A stretch of 33,980 bases of DNA from Kiritimatiellia bacterium (GTDB lineage Bacteria > Verrucomicrobiota > Kiritimatiellia > UBA8416 > JABMPJ01). The stretch lies in contig JASLOA010000019.1 of assembly GCA_030745755.1 (NCBI GenBank), positions 1-33,980 of the forward strand, given 5' to 3'. The notes under the pieces were generated by a model. That model did no database searches. It saw only the letters and a program-made list of their open reading frames with translations, and was not told where the DNA came from. The translations under genes were made by a program, and so were the position numbers. This document shows, piece by piece, positions 1-8,228 of this stretch (positions within the stretch are counted from its first letter, which is position 1; every line of letters starts with the position of its first letter).

Positions 1-225
1 GGTGAATCCCGCCCCGGCGTAGAGGAAGTTGTGTAAGTTGCCGAAGGTGAACGTGCCATCATCTTTCTGATCCCGCTGCGGATGGAACGAGCCGACGAAT
101 CGCGCGTATTGGGTCAACTTTCCTGCTTTGACGATATCGTAGTGGTGGGTCTTCTGTGCATCAGCAAGGAGAGGCGCAGCAAGGACCAGCGACAGGAGAA
201 CGATAGTGAGTGTCCGGCGTGGCAT
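1..225 (-). CDS. Secreted protein of unknown function, N-terminal part only
   Basis: An open frame runs from ATG (complement of 223-225) to the window edge, giving the first 75 residues of a protein that continues outside. The N-terminus is a clear signal peptide: Met-Pro-Arg-Arg, then a hydrophobic stretch ending in LAAPLLADAQ, so cleavage near residue 21-24 is likely. A GAAAGG ribosome-binding site lies just upstream (complement of about 231-237). It starts 32 bp after the stop of the FGE-domain gene on the same strand, so the two are probably co-transcribed. I do not recognise the mature part (KTHHYDIVKAG..., later GTFTFGNLHNFLYAGAGF). By context it would be another exported protein of the same locus. 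Confidence 0.7.
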   Translation of the reverse strand, partial: MPRRTLTIVLLSLVLAAPLLADAQKTHHYDIVKAGKLTQYARFVGSFHPQRDQKDDGTFTFGNLHNFLYAGAGFT

Positions 226-257
226 AGCGAACCTTTCGATGTGTGTGGTGTGCGAAA

Positions 258-1565
258 CTAGTTACCCGTCTTCAGGGCCCTCTGCTGCTCGACTTCTTTC
301 TTCCGGGTGGCCAGCGTGTGGTACGTCGGTTCGGTCGGAATCGGGATGTCGATCTTCGGGGCCAGCACGATTCGCATACCCGTGATGGTGTTGTAATCGA
401 AGTCATACGGGATGCTGTTTCGTGCGGCACTGCGCAAGTTCTCATAATGGTAATGCTGGTCGGTCAGGTCTTCCATTCTCTCGTCCGGTTTAGGCCTGGG
501 TAGATGCAGCATGCAACTCCCGCCGCGAATCACCTTCTCGTCGACAAACACGTCCTGGTTCGCCTCGTTCTCCCAGTTCACCGGATCGATCTGCGGCTTC
601 CCGTCGGTGGGGTAGGGTGCGTAGGTGTCCAGCGTGTACTCGTACACATTGCCGTGCATGTCCTGCAGGCCAAACTTGTTAGGCTGGCGTTTGATGGTGG
701 TCGAACCGGGCTGTCCGCCGTTGAACGCGAATTTGCCCAGATCGGGCAATTGCGCGACAAAGGCATGGCCGGGTTGAATCTTGGTGTTATTGGCGATCAG
801 TTCTTCGAGGTCCGCGTCGGTATTGAAGTAGCTTGTGGTTCCTGCGCGGCAGGCGTATTCCCACTCGGCCTCGGTCGGCAGACGATACTCATACCCCTCG
901 GGCACGCGCCCGGCAACGCGTTCAAATTCGGTGAGACGCTTGCAGTACTTCACCGCCGTCACCCATGAGAAACACTCCATCGGATTATCCTTCAGGAATT
1001 CCAATTCCTCGTTGATGTGGTCGCCCCATCGTTTGCTGTTTCGGAGCCGCATGGCTGCGCCCACATGCACAGGACCATCGCAGAACATCCACATACCGAA
1101 ATCGTAGTCGGGAATCGTCAGATAGTAGAACTGACGCTGCGTCAGTTCGCAGGTGCCCATGTAGAACGGTTTGGAGATCTTCACCTTGCGCTGCACTTCA
1201 TCCTCGCGACGATAGCGTTCGTCGGTGGGCGAGCCCATGACAAACTCACCGGCGGGGATGCGCTTCATCTCCATCGCGATGATCGGAACGGTCCACTCGG
1301 GGGCCTTGAGCTCTTTCATTGCCGCGACCTGTTTGGCCGTAGGGGCGACCTGCTTGAAGTGAAGATAATGATCTTTCTTCAGCTTACGCAGTTTGAACTC
1401 AGGGTCGGCCAGCGACTGCTTGACGGTGGTCTCCTTGCCCAGTTCCTGACAGCCGTACGGCAGTGGGCTCATGCCTTCTGCAGACAGCTCTTCAGCAAAA
1501 CCGGTGCTGAGCATCAGCAACGGAAGAAGAGCAACAACGTGTATGGGTGTATGCGTGTGAAACAT
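258..1565 (-). CDS. Secreted FGE-sulfatase (SUMF1-like) domain protein, probably non-catalytic
   Basis: A 435-aa protein with a signal peptide (hydrophobic residues 9-24, TGFAEE cleavage area), a linker of about 75 residues and an FGE-sulfatase domain at about 98-402. Family landmarks are RIPAGEFVMGSPTDE (102-116), RLPTEAEWEYACRAGT (228-243), NKFGLQDMHGNVYEY (296-310), VIRGGSC (345-351) and RSAAR (378-382). True aerobic formylglycine-generating enzymes carry two copper-binding cysteines in the stretch after GGS. Here there is one Cys directly after GGS (C351) and no second Cys before RSAAR, so the enzyme activity is doubtful. Many secreted homologues of this fold in PVC bacteria act as binding or lectin-like modules. 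The start is supported by AAAGGAA upstream (complement of 1571-1577). It lies 32 bp before the next minus-strand gene. Confidence 0.85.
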   Translation of the reverse strand: MFHTHTPIHVVALLPLLMLSTGFAEELSAEGMSPLPYGCQELGKETTVKQSLADPEFKLRKLKKDHYLHFKQVAPTAKQVAAMKELKAPEWTVPIIAMEMKRIPAGEFVMGSPTDERYRREDEVQRKVKISKPFYMGTCELTQRQFYYLTIPDYDFGMWMFCDGPVHVGAAMRLRNSKRWGDHINEELEFLKDNPMECFSWVTAVKYCKRLTEFERVAGRVPEGYEYRLPTEAEWEYACRAGTTSYFNTDADLEELIANNTKIQPGHAFVAQLPDLGKFAFNGGQPGSTTIKRQPNKFGLQDMHGNVYEYTLDTYAPYPTDGKPQIDPVNWENEANQDVFVDEKVIRGGSCMLHLPRPKPDERMEDLTDQHYHYENLRSAARNSIPYDFDYNTITGMRIVLAPKIDIPIPTEPTYHTLATRKKEVEQQRALKTGN

Positions 1566-1930
1566 CGGTTTTCCTTTGAGGTTTCTGGTTCCGTTGATTG
1601 TGTATCTTGTCGTTACGTCGGTCGTTCAATCTGCCAACATGGGGATTCGACAACGATCAGGACAAGGATCGGGACTACGATACAGAGACGACGATCGTGA
1701 CAACGATCGCGACAATGATAGAGCGGGAAACGATGCGGACGGACAGACAAAAGGCCACACCGCCCGCATCCACTCCCGCTCCCCCATCGTCGTCTCGATC
1801 TTAGTCCCGATCGTTGTCCCCTCCCATCGTCGTCTCGATCTTCGTCCCGATCGTCGTCGGCTTCCCTCACCAATCGCGCCATTCATCTCTCGATTCCCAA
1901 TAGAAAAACCCCGCAGATCCCTGAAGCACC
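1566..1930. other. 365-bp gene-free gap filled by a purine/pyrimidine-skewed repeat island
   Basis: The gap lies between two minus-strand genes. Roughly the first 60 bases hold the ribosome-binding site and leader of the FGE-domain gene. About 1649-1860 is occupied by GACGA/GATCG-type repeats described separately. Several open frames cross it on both strands only because the repeat lacks stop codons. They encode monotonous Arg/Asp strings and are not genes. The last 60 bases show nothing I can assign. Confidence 0.6.
1649..1858. repeat. Imperfect palindrome with 40-bp direct repeats (element D)
   Basis: On the right side the 36-bp unit 1783-1818 recurs at 1823-1858 with two mismatches (period 40 bp). 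It begins CCCATCGTCGTCTCGATCTT. The left side, from 1649, starts GACAACGATC and is approximately the reverse complement of the same unit: about 28 of 33 positions match between 1649-1681 and the complement of 1783-1818. The whole can therefore fold into a long stem. Composition resembles elements A-C further on (GACGA-rich arms), but the sequence is not the same family by eye. It sits 3' of the 1278-aa metallopeptidase gene and 5' of the FGE-domain gene. Confidence 0.65.
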
Positions 1931-4900
1931 CTATCTATTGATCGGCCCAAATGTATGCAGGTACCATTGTCTCTGGTAAGGGGTCAGCTTGTCGTACTCG
2001 CCGGAGGCAATCCCCTCGACGCTCCAGGGTTCCACCAACACATTGTCCTGCCCCTTTCCATCTTCTCGTGGACGTCGCACGCGGTTGCTGGGCATGGGCA
2101 CGGTGATATCTTCGCTCTTGATCCACGACTTGGGATCGCTGGCGAGGTTGTTATACACGGTGACGCTGTGGAGGTTCTCGCCACCGACACCACCCAGGAC
2201 GGCGCTGACCTTAGCGGGAATGTAGTTCTGGTCGATATACCGCATGTAATCGCAATCCCAGTGTGTTCGCCACAGGGCCATCGCCAACCCGTCTATCATC
2301 TTGCACTCATCGCGATGTCGTCCGCCCATCGCTTTGTTGCGGATGACATTGTTATACTCCCGCTCCTTCTTCTCGCGGACCTCCTTGGGGTCGTTCTTGC
2401 TGGCCGGCATGATCTCGTCGGTCCATTTGACCCAGTCCGGGTCGCGACGCGTCAGCTGCATCCACCGGCGCCCGGTCAGGTTCTCGACAAAGAAGCCTTC
2501 CGGCGCGTTCCACGTGCCGCCTGAACGAGCCCGCACCGTGCCAAAGCCCTCGGTCTTGTAGAAATTGAAGATGTTCATCGCCGCTTCACGAATCGGAGCC
2601 GCTCGCGCCGGGTCCATGCGCGACTCCAGCAATGCCAGGATATTGTCCTTCACGATGGGCGGTGCTTCGATCGCCGGTGGCGGAAGCTTGTCGAATGCGA
2701 CCACGCCATCTGGGCCCACCGCGTTGTAGACCTCCGAGTAGACCGTGAGCGAATCGAAGAGGCATTTCAGTTTGTGCTCGCCGTCGCGACTGGCTGCGAT
2801 CGTATTCCTACGGATTACATCGGGGCCGAACAAGTCGGTAAATCGAAGGGATGATTCTGCTTCGCCGAGCTTCACGGTGTTCATCCAGAAGGCGACGGTC
2901 TGGCCATCGGCTTCGACGCGAAGCTGAACGACCTTGGATGGAATCATCTTATGGCTGCCCGTCAGATCAATGCGTCTTGTTCCGTCGAGGGTCGCTACCA
3001 GGTGCAGTTCCCCGTTAGCCTCCAGCGAGAGAACCATCCTGTTCTTCGCACCGGTTCCCACATCGAAGATCGTGCCAGTCGCTTTTGGCTCAACCTTGAG
3101 GCGAGCCACGATCGTCGCCTCTGGCAAGTCGAGGGCAGCGGGGTGCAGCTCGGCGTATTGTGTCGCACCGTCAAACAGCAACCCGGCGGCGGGGGTTCCC
3201 GTGCCATTGTCGTAGCGGACGGCTTGGGGGGTTCCGAAAACGTATCCGTTCATCGTTGGGTAGATGGGTCGGTTACGGTGCGACTGGACGCGTTCGATCC
3301 GGAAATAGTCCTGGAGATACACCGCGTCGCTGTCCATCATCGCGTAGGCAGCCCAGAGGCCCTGGGGGTTGCGCTTGGCGTTGCCGACTCGCGGTGGAAG
3401 CGGGTTGACGCTCATCACGTCCAGTTCGCTCTTGGACGGGTTCGAGACCGGCACATGGAAGCGGGCGCTTCCGCCGACGACCGTTTCTCCGCGCGCGATG
3501 GCGTTGCCGTACAGCTTGGCGTTTTCTTTGATGATGGCGTTGTCTTGGACGATGGCGAATCCTTCGATTCGGGCGTTGTCCAACACCTGGGCCTTGTCAA
3601 GCACCACCGCGTTGGGGCCCACGTAGGCCGTCTCTGCGACGGTGGCGGTGGCGGCGACGAGTCCGCCGCCGTTGGCGTGCGGTTTGAGATTCGAGCGGTC
3701 CACTGCGTCCAGCCCGTAACTATACTTGTGCTTCGGTTCTGTCATCGCTGCGGTTTTCTTCGAACCGGCTCCGAAATCTTCGGTCAGCGACGCAGGGGTA
3801 CCTGCCGTTGCACCGGTGAGTTTCACCATCCACGGATAGGTTGGCATCCGCTTGAGAAGCGTGACTCGGTCGTTCAGGCTCTTTCCCATGTCATGCCCCT
3901 CGGGCAGTTGCCACGCGGCTTTTCGCGGGGAATTTCCCCCAGCCGGCGTTTCCTTCAGCGCCGTCGGGGTCGCTGCCACCGAAAGCCAGAGCGAGGCATC
4001 GCTCGGCTTGATCTTCAACGTCATGGGGCCCTTGTTCCACAGGTCCGAGTACCGGCGTACGCCTTCGGCGCCGACGGCGATGATGCATACGCGCCAATCG
4101 CTATAGATGGCGGGATCGTGCATCCCGGTGAAATCGACCGTCACGCTTGTAGCGCCCGGATCGGGCGCGAGGCGAACGGTGTTGTATCCTTGTGCGTGCG
4201 GGGCAAAGTCGACCGGAATGCGCCACAGGTTGCTCTTGGCGTCGACGAGTTCCAGGCCTTGTCGCACCGGGACCTGTCCGCGGGCGGCCATCTCGCCTTC
4301 CCGCTGGATGTCGAACGTGGCCGACCGCGCTGCAAACTCGCCGTACAGGTCGCCCAATTCTTCGACCGGCTTATTGACCATCTTGTCTGACGCGTAGTCG
4401 GTGAGTTTCTGGCGCTTGAACATCTCTGCCGCCAAGTGCAGCGCCGAGCTACTCGACTCCTGCGGCTTGCCGCGGAAAACGGGAAGACGAGCATACCACA
4501 TGTAACCCAAGCTCGGGTCTTCGCCCGTCACGGAGTAGAAGTAGGTGAATCCGTAATCGTTCATCGCGGGGAACACGTGGTTGTGCGGCGCGCCCAGTTG
4601 CGGACCACCACCGCTGCCAAACGCCGTGTCGCGAAGTGTGTCCGCCCACGTCTCGCCACCACCGTGAATCACGCCATTGAGGAAGCGGTCGTTGCAATGG
4701 CCCCATTCGTGGGCGCCAATTCCGAACTCTCCGTTTCCAATGTGGTTTCCGCCGCCACCGCCCTTGGTCTTCTTTCCGTCGATCGTCGGTCCGCCGACCT
4801 TCCACCAGAACTTCTTCCGCGGTTCGGCATCTTCCGCGCCCTTCATCCAGTGACCGGCGTACTCATAGATCCGCCACATCGCATCGTTCCATTCGCCCGT

Positions 4901-5767
4901 CTCGGCCCGTAGCTTGCGACCGGCTTTACGATCTCCCATCGGGTTGATCCACTGGCACCAGTGATCCTTATTGCCCGGATCGGGGTGCTCGGTTCCGCTG
5001 GTGAAGAAGAAGAACTCCGATTCCGTAATCATGTGGCCATTCTTCTCGCCGGGCTGCTTCGGGTTGGCAAACTTCTTCTGGAAGTTCTCCGGAACCACGT
5101 AGGGCTTCTCGGGGAAGCGGTTGGCTTTGAGATCGTCCATCGCAATCTTGTATTGCTGCACCATAAATTCTCGATCGGCCTCGCTGACGAGCTGCGAGTC
5201 CACCGTGCGCAATCGGCCATCTGAGAAACGAAGCAAGGCCTTCGGCATGCGATAGGCACCCTTGAACTCGCCCTTGTCGATCACGTACCCAATGCCGCGG
5301 AACCCGGCCAGGTGCGCCTTGATCTTGTGGTTCGCCGTGCGGTATTTCCCGGGAATCGCGTTGGCGGAGTACGCGCTATCGGTGAAAGTCCACTCCCGAA
5401 GCGGCATCCGCGGATCGACATCGATGGTGTCCACGCCCTTTCGGTTGGCGAAGGTCACGACGCGCAGGTTGTACGCTTCCGGCTTTTCGTCCGGCAACGA
5501 TCCGACGAGCACTTCACGCAGCTCGGTGTCGGCTCGACCTCTCATACCGGGCGACTGATAGAAGGAAAAGTAGGGATAGGTCTTCGACGTGGCAAAGGCT
5601 TGCGAGTCAGTCTTGAGCTGAGCCTTTTGCGCGGCGATGATCTGGTCGACCTCGGCGGGTGTCTTCGCGGGCGGCTCGGCCTGTAAGGTGCCACCGGTCG
5701 CAGCGAGTACAGTCACCGCGATCAGGGACGGCAGCGTAACGCTGAATGTCGTTGTCGGCTCTCTCAT
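1931..5767 (-). CDS. Secreted HEWGH metallopeptidase-like protein (DUF6055 type) with beta-helix and LamG-like modules
   Basis: A 1278-aa protein with a signal peptide (hydrophobic residues about 8-30, ending TLQAEPP). A zinc-binding HExxH motif is at H353-E354-W355-G356-H357, with E372 in HGGGETWAD as a possible third ligand (inference). The surrounding region resembles DUF6055 and the Svx/AvrXca-like secreted proteins. Residues about 700-770 form imperfect hexapeptide repeats (ATVAETAYVGPNAVVLDKA...) typical of a left-handed beta-helix. Residues about 860-1012 look like a LamG/concanavalin-type sugar-binding domain (LLFDGATQYAELHPAALDLP). The C-terminal 250 residues are unassigned. The start is fixed by AAGGAG (complement of 5774-5779), seven bases before the ATG. 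It is transcribed away from the GH127 gene across a shared regulatory gap. A role on an extracellular glycoprotein or glycan-rich substrate is inference. Confidence 0.85.
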   Translation of the reverse strand: MREPTTTFSVTLPSLIAVTVLAATGGTLQAEPPAKTPAEVDQIIAAQKAQLKTDSQAFATSKTYPYFSFYQSPGMRGRADTELREVLVGSLPDEKPEAYNLRVVTFANRKGVDTIDVDPRMPLREWTFTDSAYSANAIPGKYRTANHKIKAHLAGFRGIGYVIDKGEFKGAYRMPKALLRFSDGRLRTVDSQLVSEADREFMVQQYKIAMDDLKANRFPEKPYVVPENFQKKFANPKQPGEKNGHMITESEFFFFTSGTEHPDPGNKDHWCQWINPMGDRKAGRKLRAETGEWNDAMWRIYEYAGHWMKGAEDAEPRKKFWWKVGGPTIDGKKTKGGGGGNHIGNGEFGIGAHEWGHCNDRFLNGVIHGGGETWADTLRDTAFGSGGGPQLGAPHNHVFPAMNDYGFTYFYSVTGEDPSLGYMWYARLPVFRGKPQESSSSALHLAAEMFKRQKLTDYASDKMVNKPVEELGDLYGEFAARSATFDIQREGEMAARGQVPVRQGLELVDAKSNLWRIPVDFAPHAQGYNTVRLAPDPGATSVTVDFTGMHDPAIYSDWRVCIIAVGAEGVRRYSDLWNKGPMTLKIKPSDASLWLSVAATPTALKETPAGGNSPRKAAWQLPEGHDMGKSLNDRVTLLKRMPTYPWMVKLTGATAGTPASLTEDFGAGSKKTAAMTEPKHKYSYGLDAVDRSNLKPHANGGGLVAATATVAETAYVGPNAVVLDKAQVLDNARIEGFAIVQDNAIIKENAKLYGNAIARGETVVGGSARFHVPVSNPSKSELDVMSVNPLPPRVGNAKRNPQGLWAAYAMMDSDAVYLQDYFRIERVQSHRNRPIYPTMNGYVFGTPQAVRYDNGTGTPAAGLLFDGATQYAELHPAALDLPEATIVARLKVEPKATGTIFDVGTGAKNRMVLSLEANGELHLVATLDGTRRIDLTGSHKMIPSKVVQLRVEADGQTVAFWMNTVKLGEAESSLRFTDLFGPDVIRRNTIAASRDGEHKLKCLFDSLTVYSEVYNAVGPDGVVAFDKLPPPAIEAPPIVKDNILALLESRMDPARAAPIREAAMNIFNFYKTEGFGTVRARSGGTWNAPEGFFVENLTGRRWMQLTRRDPDWVKWTDEIMPASKNDPKEVREKKEREYNNVIRNKAMGGRHRDECKMIDGLAMALWRTHWDCDYMRYIDQNYIPAKVSAVLGGVGGENLHSVTVYNNLASDPKSWIKSEDITVPMPSNRVRRPREDGKGQDNVLVEPWSVEGIASGEYDKLTPYQRQWYLHTFGPINR

Positions 5768-5830
5768 GGAAATCTCCTTGTGGTGCTACTAAAGAGTAAC
5801 CCCCATACCCGGCCTTCGACAACGGTACGG

Positions 5831-5901
5831 AACCCGATATTGTCGGCATGATTCCGACTGTTGACAGGGCGAAGTCGGAATCATGCTCATAATATTGGGT
5901 T
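5831..5901. promoter_or_regulatory. Long inverted repeat in a divergent intergenic region
   Basis: Inner arms 5846-5859 and 5873-5886 are a perfect 14-bp inverted repeat (GCATGATTCCGACT and its complement) with a 13-bp spacer. Outer arms 5831-5841 and 5891-5901 pair at 10 of 11 positions (AACCCGATATT against AATATTGGGTT). The whole is a 29-bp stem with about 25 pairs. It lies between the start of the minus-strand metallopeptidase gene (5767) and the plus-strand GH127 gene (5960). An operator for both promoters or a 5'-UTR hairpin would fit; a small mobile palindrome is the alternative. Confidence 0.6.
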
Positions 5902-5959
5902 TTGACCCTTTGCGGAAAGGCGGGGGCGGGGGTAGTCTATTGGGCGGCACGAGAGCGGA

Positions 5960-7924
5960 ATGCGTGGCTGCACCTCTTTAAAATGGGATAGCAATTTGAC
6001 AACCAAAGCAGTGACAAAACGTCAGCCGGTTCAGTTTCATCATGTGACCATCAAAGACGGTTTCTGGGGCAAGCGCATCCAGACGAATCGTGATGTGACC
6101 ATGCCTATCCAGCATCAGCAGCTCACAACAACCGGCCGCATCGAGGCCATGGCGTTGAAGTGGAAGCCGGGCAAACCTAACAAGCCACATATTTTCTGGG
6201 ACTCCGATGTGGCGAAATGGCTGGAAGCGGCGGCCTACATGCTGGCTACCCAGCCGGACGCTAAGCTGGAGAAACGGGTCGACACCATCGTCGCTACGCT
6301 GGAAAAGGCCCAGGCCGAGGACGGCTATCTCAACAGCTACTACCGCACCGTGGAGCCGGACAAGCGCTGGACGAACCTGCGCGATAACCACGAGCTGTAC
6401 GGCTCCGGTCACTTGATGGAGGCGGCCGTCGCCTATTTTCGGGCTACCGGCAAGCGTGCATTTCTGGATGTGATGTGTCGCAATGCCGACCATATCGGCC
6501 GCGTGTTCGGGCCGCGTCGCGGCCAGAAGCGCGGCTACCCCGGCCACCAGGAGATTGAGCTGGCGCTGGTGAAACTGTTCGATGTGACGGGGAACGAGGA
6601 TTACCTGGAGCTGGCCAGATTCTTCGTGGACGAACGTGGCCGCAAGCAAGCAGACTACTTCAAAAAGGAAGCGCGTGCCCGCGGCGAAGCACCTGCGGCC
6701 TACGCCTTTGGCACCCCCGTCTACAACCAGGCGCACGCACCGGTACGTGAACAGAGCAAGGTGGTGGGGCACGCGGTACGGGCGATGTATCTCTATTGCG
6801 GCATGGCCGACGTGGCCGCCGCCACGGGCGACAAGACGTTGCTCAAAGCCTGCAAGCGTCTCTGGCACAATGCGACCCAGGAGCGGATGCATGTGACCGG
6901 CGGGATCGGGCCCACCGCGGCCAATGAAGGCTTCACCATGGATTACGATCTGCCGACGGAAGGGGCCTACCTGGAAACCTGCGCGGCGATTGGACTTGTG
7001 TTCTGGGCCCACCGTATGCTGCAGGCGGACCTGGACGGGAACTACGGCGATGTTATGGAGCTGGCCCTTTACAATGGCGTGCTCAGCGGGGTCTCGCTGG
7101 AAGGCGACCATTTCTTCTACGGCAACCCCATGGCGGCGCATCCAGAAATGGCCGGGACCACACACCGGGGGCCTGGCTATCACTACCGCCGCAGTGAATG
7201 GTTCGGCTGCGCCTGCTGCCCAACCAATGTGGTGCGTTTGTTGGCCTCGCTCGGCAGCTACCTCTATTCCACCACCCGCGGCGAGCTGAGCGTGCACCTC
7301 TATGTCAATGGCCAGGCCGAGGTCGACCTCGGCGGGAGGCAGGTCAAGGTGGTCCAGACCACCGCCTATCCCGACAAGGATGCGGTGCGCCTGACGGTCA
7401 ACCCCGCGAAGCCCACAGCCTTCACCGTGGCGCTGCGCATTCCTGCCTGGTGCCGAAAACCCGCCTTGCAGGTGAATGGCAAGGCCGTTGCGATCGGCCC
7501 CATCACGCGCAAGGGCTACGCCCGTATCAAGCGAACCTGGCAAGCGGGCGACAAGATTCTCCTCACGCTGCCCATGCCGGTTGAGCGCATCGTGGCGCCG
7601 CCGCAAGCGCGCCAGACCTGCGGACGCGTGGCGCTGAAACGTGGCCCCGTGGTGTATTGTCTCGAGGAGGTCGATAACGGCAAGGCGCTTAACGATATCC
7701 GCTTGCCGCGCGATGCGAAGCTCACCGCCGCGATGGACCGTTCGCTGTTCGACGGCACCGTGGTGGTCCGTGGCTCCGCCTTGCGCCGCAAGGCGGGCCG
7801 GTCGAAGGCTGAACTCTACAGTAGTGAGGCTCCTGCCTTCGAAAAGACCCGGATCACCGCCATTCCCTACCGTCTCTGGGCCCACCGTGCGCCGGGCGAG
7901 ATGCAGGTCTGGGTGCGTGAATAG
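5960..7924 (+). CDS. GH127 beta-L-arabinofuranosidase (DUF1680)
   Basis: A 654-aa protein, full length for GH127, which removes terminal beta-L-arabinofuranose by a Zn-assisted cysteine glycosidase mechanism. The catalytic set of Bifidobacterium HypBA1 is all visible: acid/base Glu323 (NEGF), zinc ligands Glu339 and Cys341 (AYLETC), and the Cys417-Ala-Cys419-Cys420-Pro motif, where Cys419 matches the nucleophile. The N-terminal (alpha/alpha)6 barrel includes RDNHELYGSGH, RGYPGHQEIELALVKL and HAPVREQSKVVGHAVR. The last 230 residues are the beta-sandwich part. There is no signal peptide, so it is probably cytoplasmic. The ATG at 5960 is preceded only by a weak GAGAGCGG. A GTG at codon 18 is possible but also lacks a good ribosome-binding site. 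A paralogue is at the right edge of the window and a fragment at 19509-19713. Confidence 0.93.
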   Translation: MRGCTSLKWDSNLTTKAVTKRQPVQFHHVTIKDGFWGKRIQTNRDVTMPIQHQQLTTTGRIEAMALKWKPGKPNKPHIFWDSDVAKWLEAAAYMLATQPDAKLEKRVDTIVATLEKAQAEDGYLNSYYRTVEPDKRWTNLRDNHELYGSGHLMEAAVAYFRATGKRAFLDVMCRNADHIGRVFGPRRGQKRGYPGHQEIELALVKLFDVTGNEDYLELARFFVDERGRKQADYFKKEARARGEAPAAYAFGTPVYNQAHAPVREQSKVVGHAVRAMYLYCGMADVAAATGDKTLLKACKRLWHNATQERMHVTGGIGPTAANEGFTMDYDLPTEGAYLETCAAIGLVFWAHRMLQADLDGNYGDVMELALYNGVLSGVSLEGDHFFYGNPMAAHPEMAGTTHRGPGYHYRRSEWFGCACCPTNVVRLLASLGSYLYSTTRGELSVHLYVNGQAEVDLGGRQVKVVQTTAYPDKDAVRLTVNPAKPTAFTVALRIPAWCRKPALQVNGKAVAIGPITRKGYARIKRTWQAGDKILLTLPMPVERIVAPPQARQTCGRVALKRGPVVYCLEEVDNGKALNDIRLPRDAKLTAAMDRSLFDGTVVVRGSALRRKAGRSKAELYSSEAPAFEKTRITAIPYRLWAHRAPGEMQVWVRE

Positions 7925-7978
7925 GACAGCAGTCGCGAGGTGCTGTTAGGCGTTCTGCGGAAGGGGTGAAAAACGGGG

Positions 7979-8109
7979 ATCGGTTGACGATAGCGGGCGA
8001 CGAGAACGGATAACGAGTAGAGACTGTCCCAACCCGCCTGCAGCGACTATGTCGCAGACATTGCGGGCAGGTCGTCCGCCGCTCTCGTCGCCCGTTATCG
8101 TCCACCGAA
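7979..8109. repeat. Asymmetric palindromic element, copy A
   Basis: Arms 7979-8016 and 8072-8109 are inverted repeats with about 31 of 38 positions paired. Each carries the core CGGGCGACGAGA. Between them is a second hairpin built on GCGAC-TAT-GTCGC (8044-8055), flanked by CCCGC/GCGGG. The two arms differ in their inner ends: ATAACGA on the left, CGGACGA on the right. The same asymmetry is seen in copies B and C. Copy A lies 55 bp after the GH127 stop codon. Confidence 0.75.
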
Positions 8110-8215
8110 GAGGAGCGCAAAAAGAGGGGAGAAGGCCCAGATATGGCTAACCCCCTACAGGAAAGAGAATTGGGCAAAAGGAGTGCTGTCAGGTTTGACA
8201 GTGCGTGGCAGGTTC

Positions 8216-8222
8216 AAAGGAG
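8216..8222 (+). promoter_or_regulatory. Ribosome-binding site deciding the GH51 start
   Basis: AAAGGAG ends six bases before the ATG at 8229. An in-frame start at 8205 would place this site inside the gene, so 8229 is preferred. Confidence 0.75.
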
Positions 8223-8228
8223 ATAGTG

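Larger units (their letters stand above)
7925..8228. other. 304-bp intergenic gap with palindromic element A and the GH51 leader
   Basis: The gap separates two same-strand arabinosidase genes. Element A (7979-8109) takes up the middle. The last 120 bases are A/G-rich and end in the GH51 ribosome-binding site. I see no coding frame with family-like sequence and no convincing sigma-70 promoter. Confidence 0.55.

Noticed and set aside
1649..1858. CRISPR-like array
   Set aside because: Only two direct repeats with a 4-bp gap and no spacer structure; no cas genes in the window.
1576..1941. Overlapping open frames with Arg/Asp-rich repeats on both strands
   Set aside because: They result from the stop-poor GACGA/GATCG repeat island; the amino acid pattern is monotonous and different in every frame.
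2951..4390. 479-codon plus-strand open frame
   Set aside because: It is a shadow of the 1278-aa secreted protein; the opposite strand carries the signal peptide, HEWGH motif and LamG-like domain.
5978..7885. 635-codon open frame antisense to GH127
   Set aside because: It mirrors the GC-rich codon pattern of a clearly real GH127 gene with all catalytic residues, and its own translation shows no family-like motifs.
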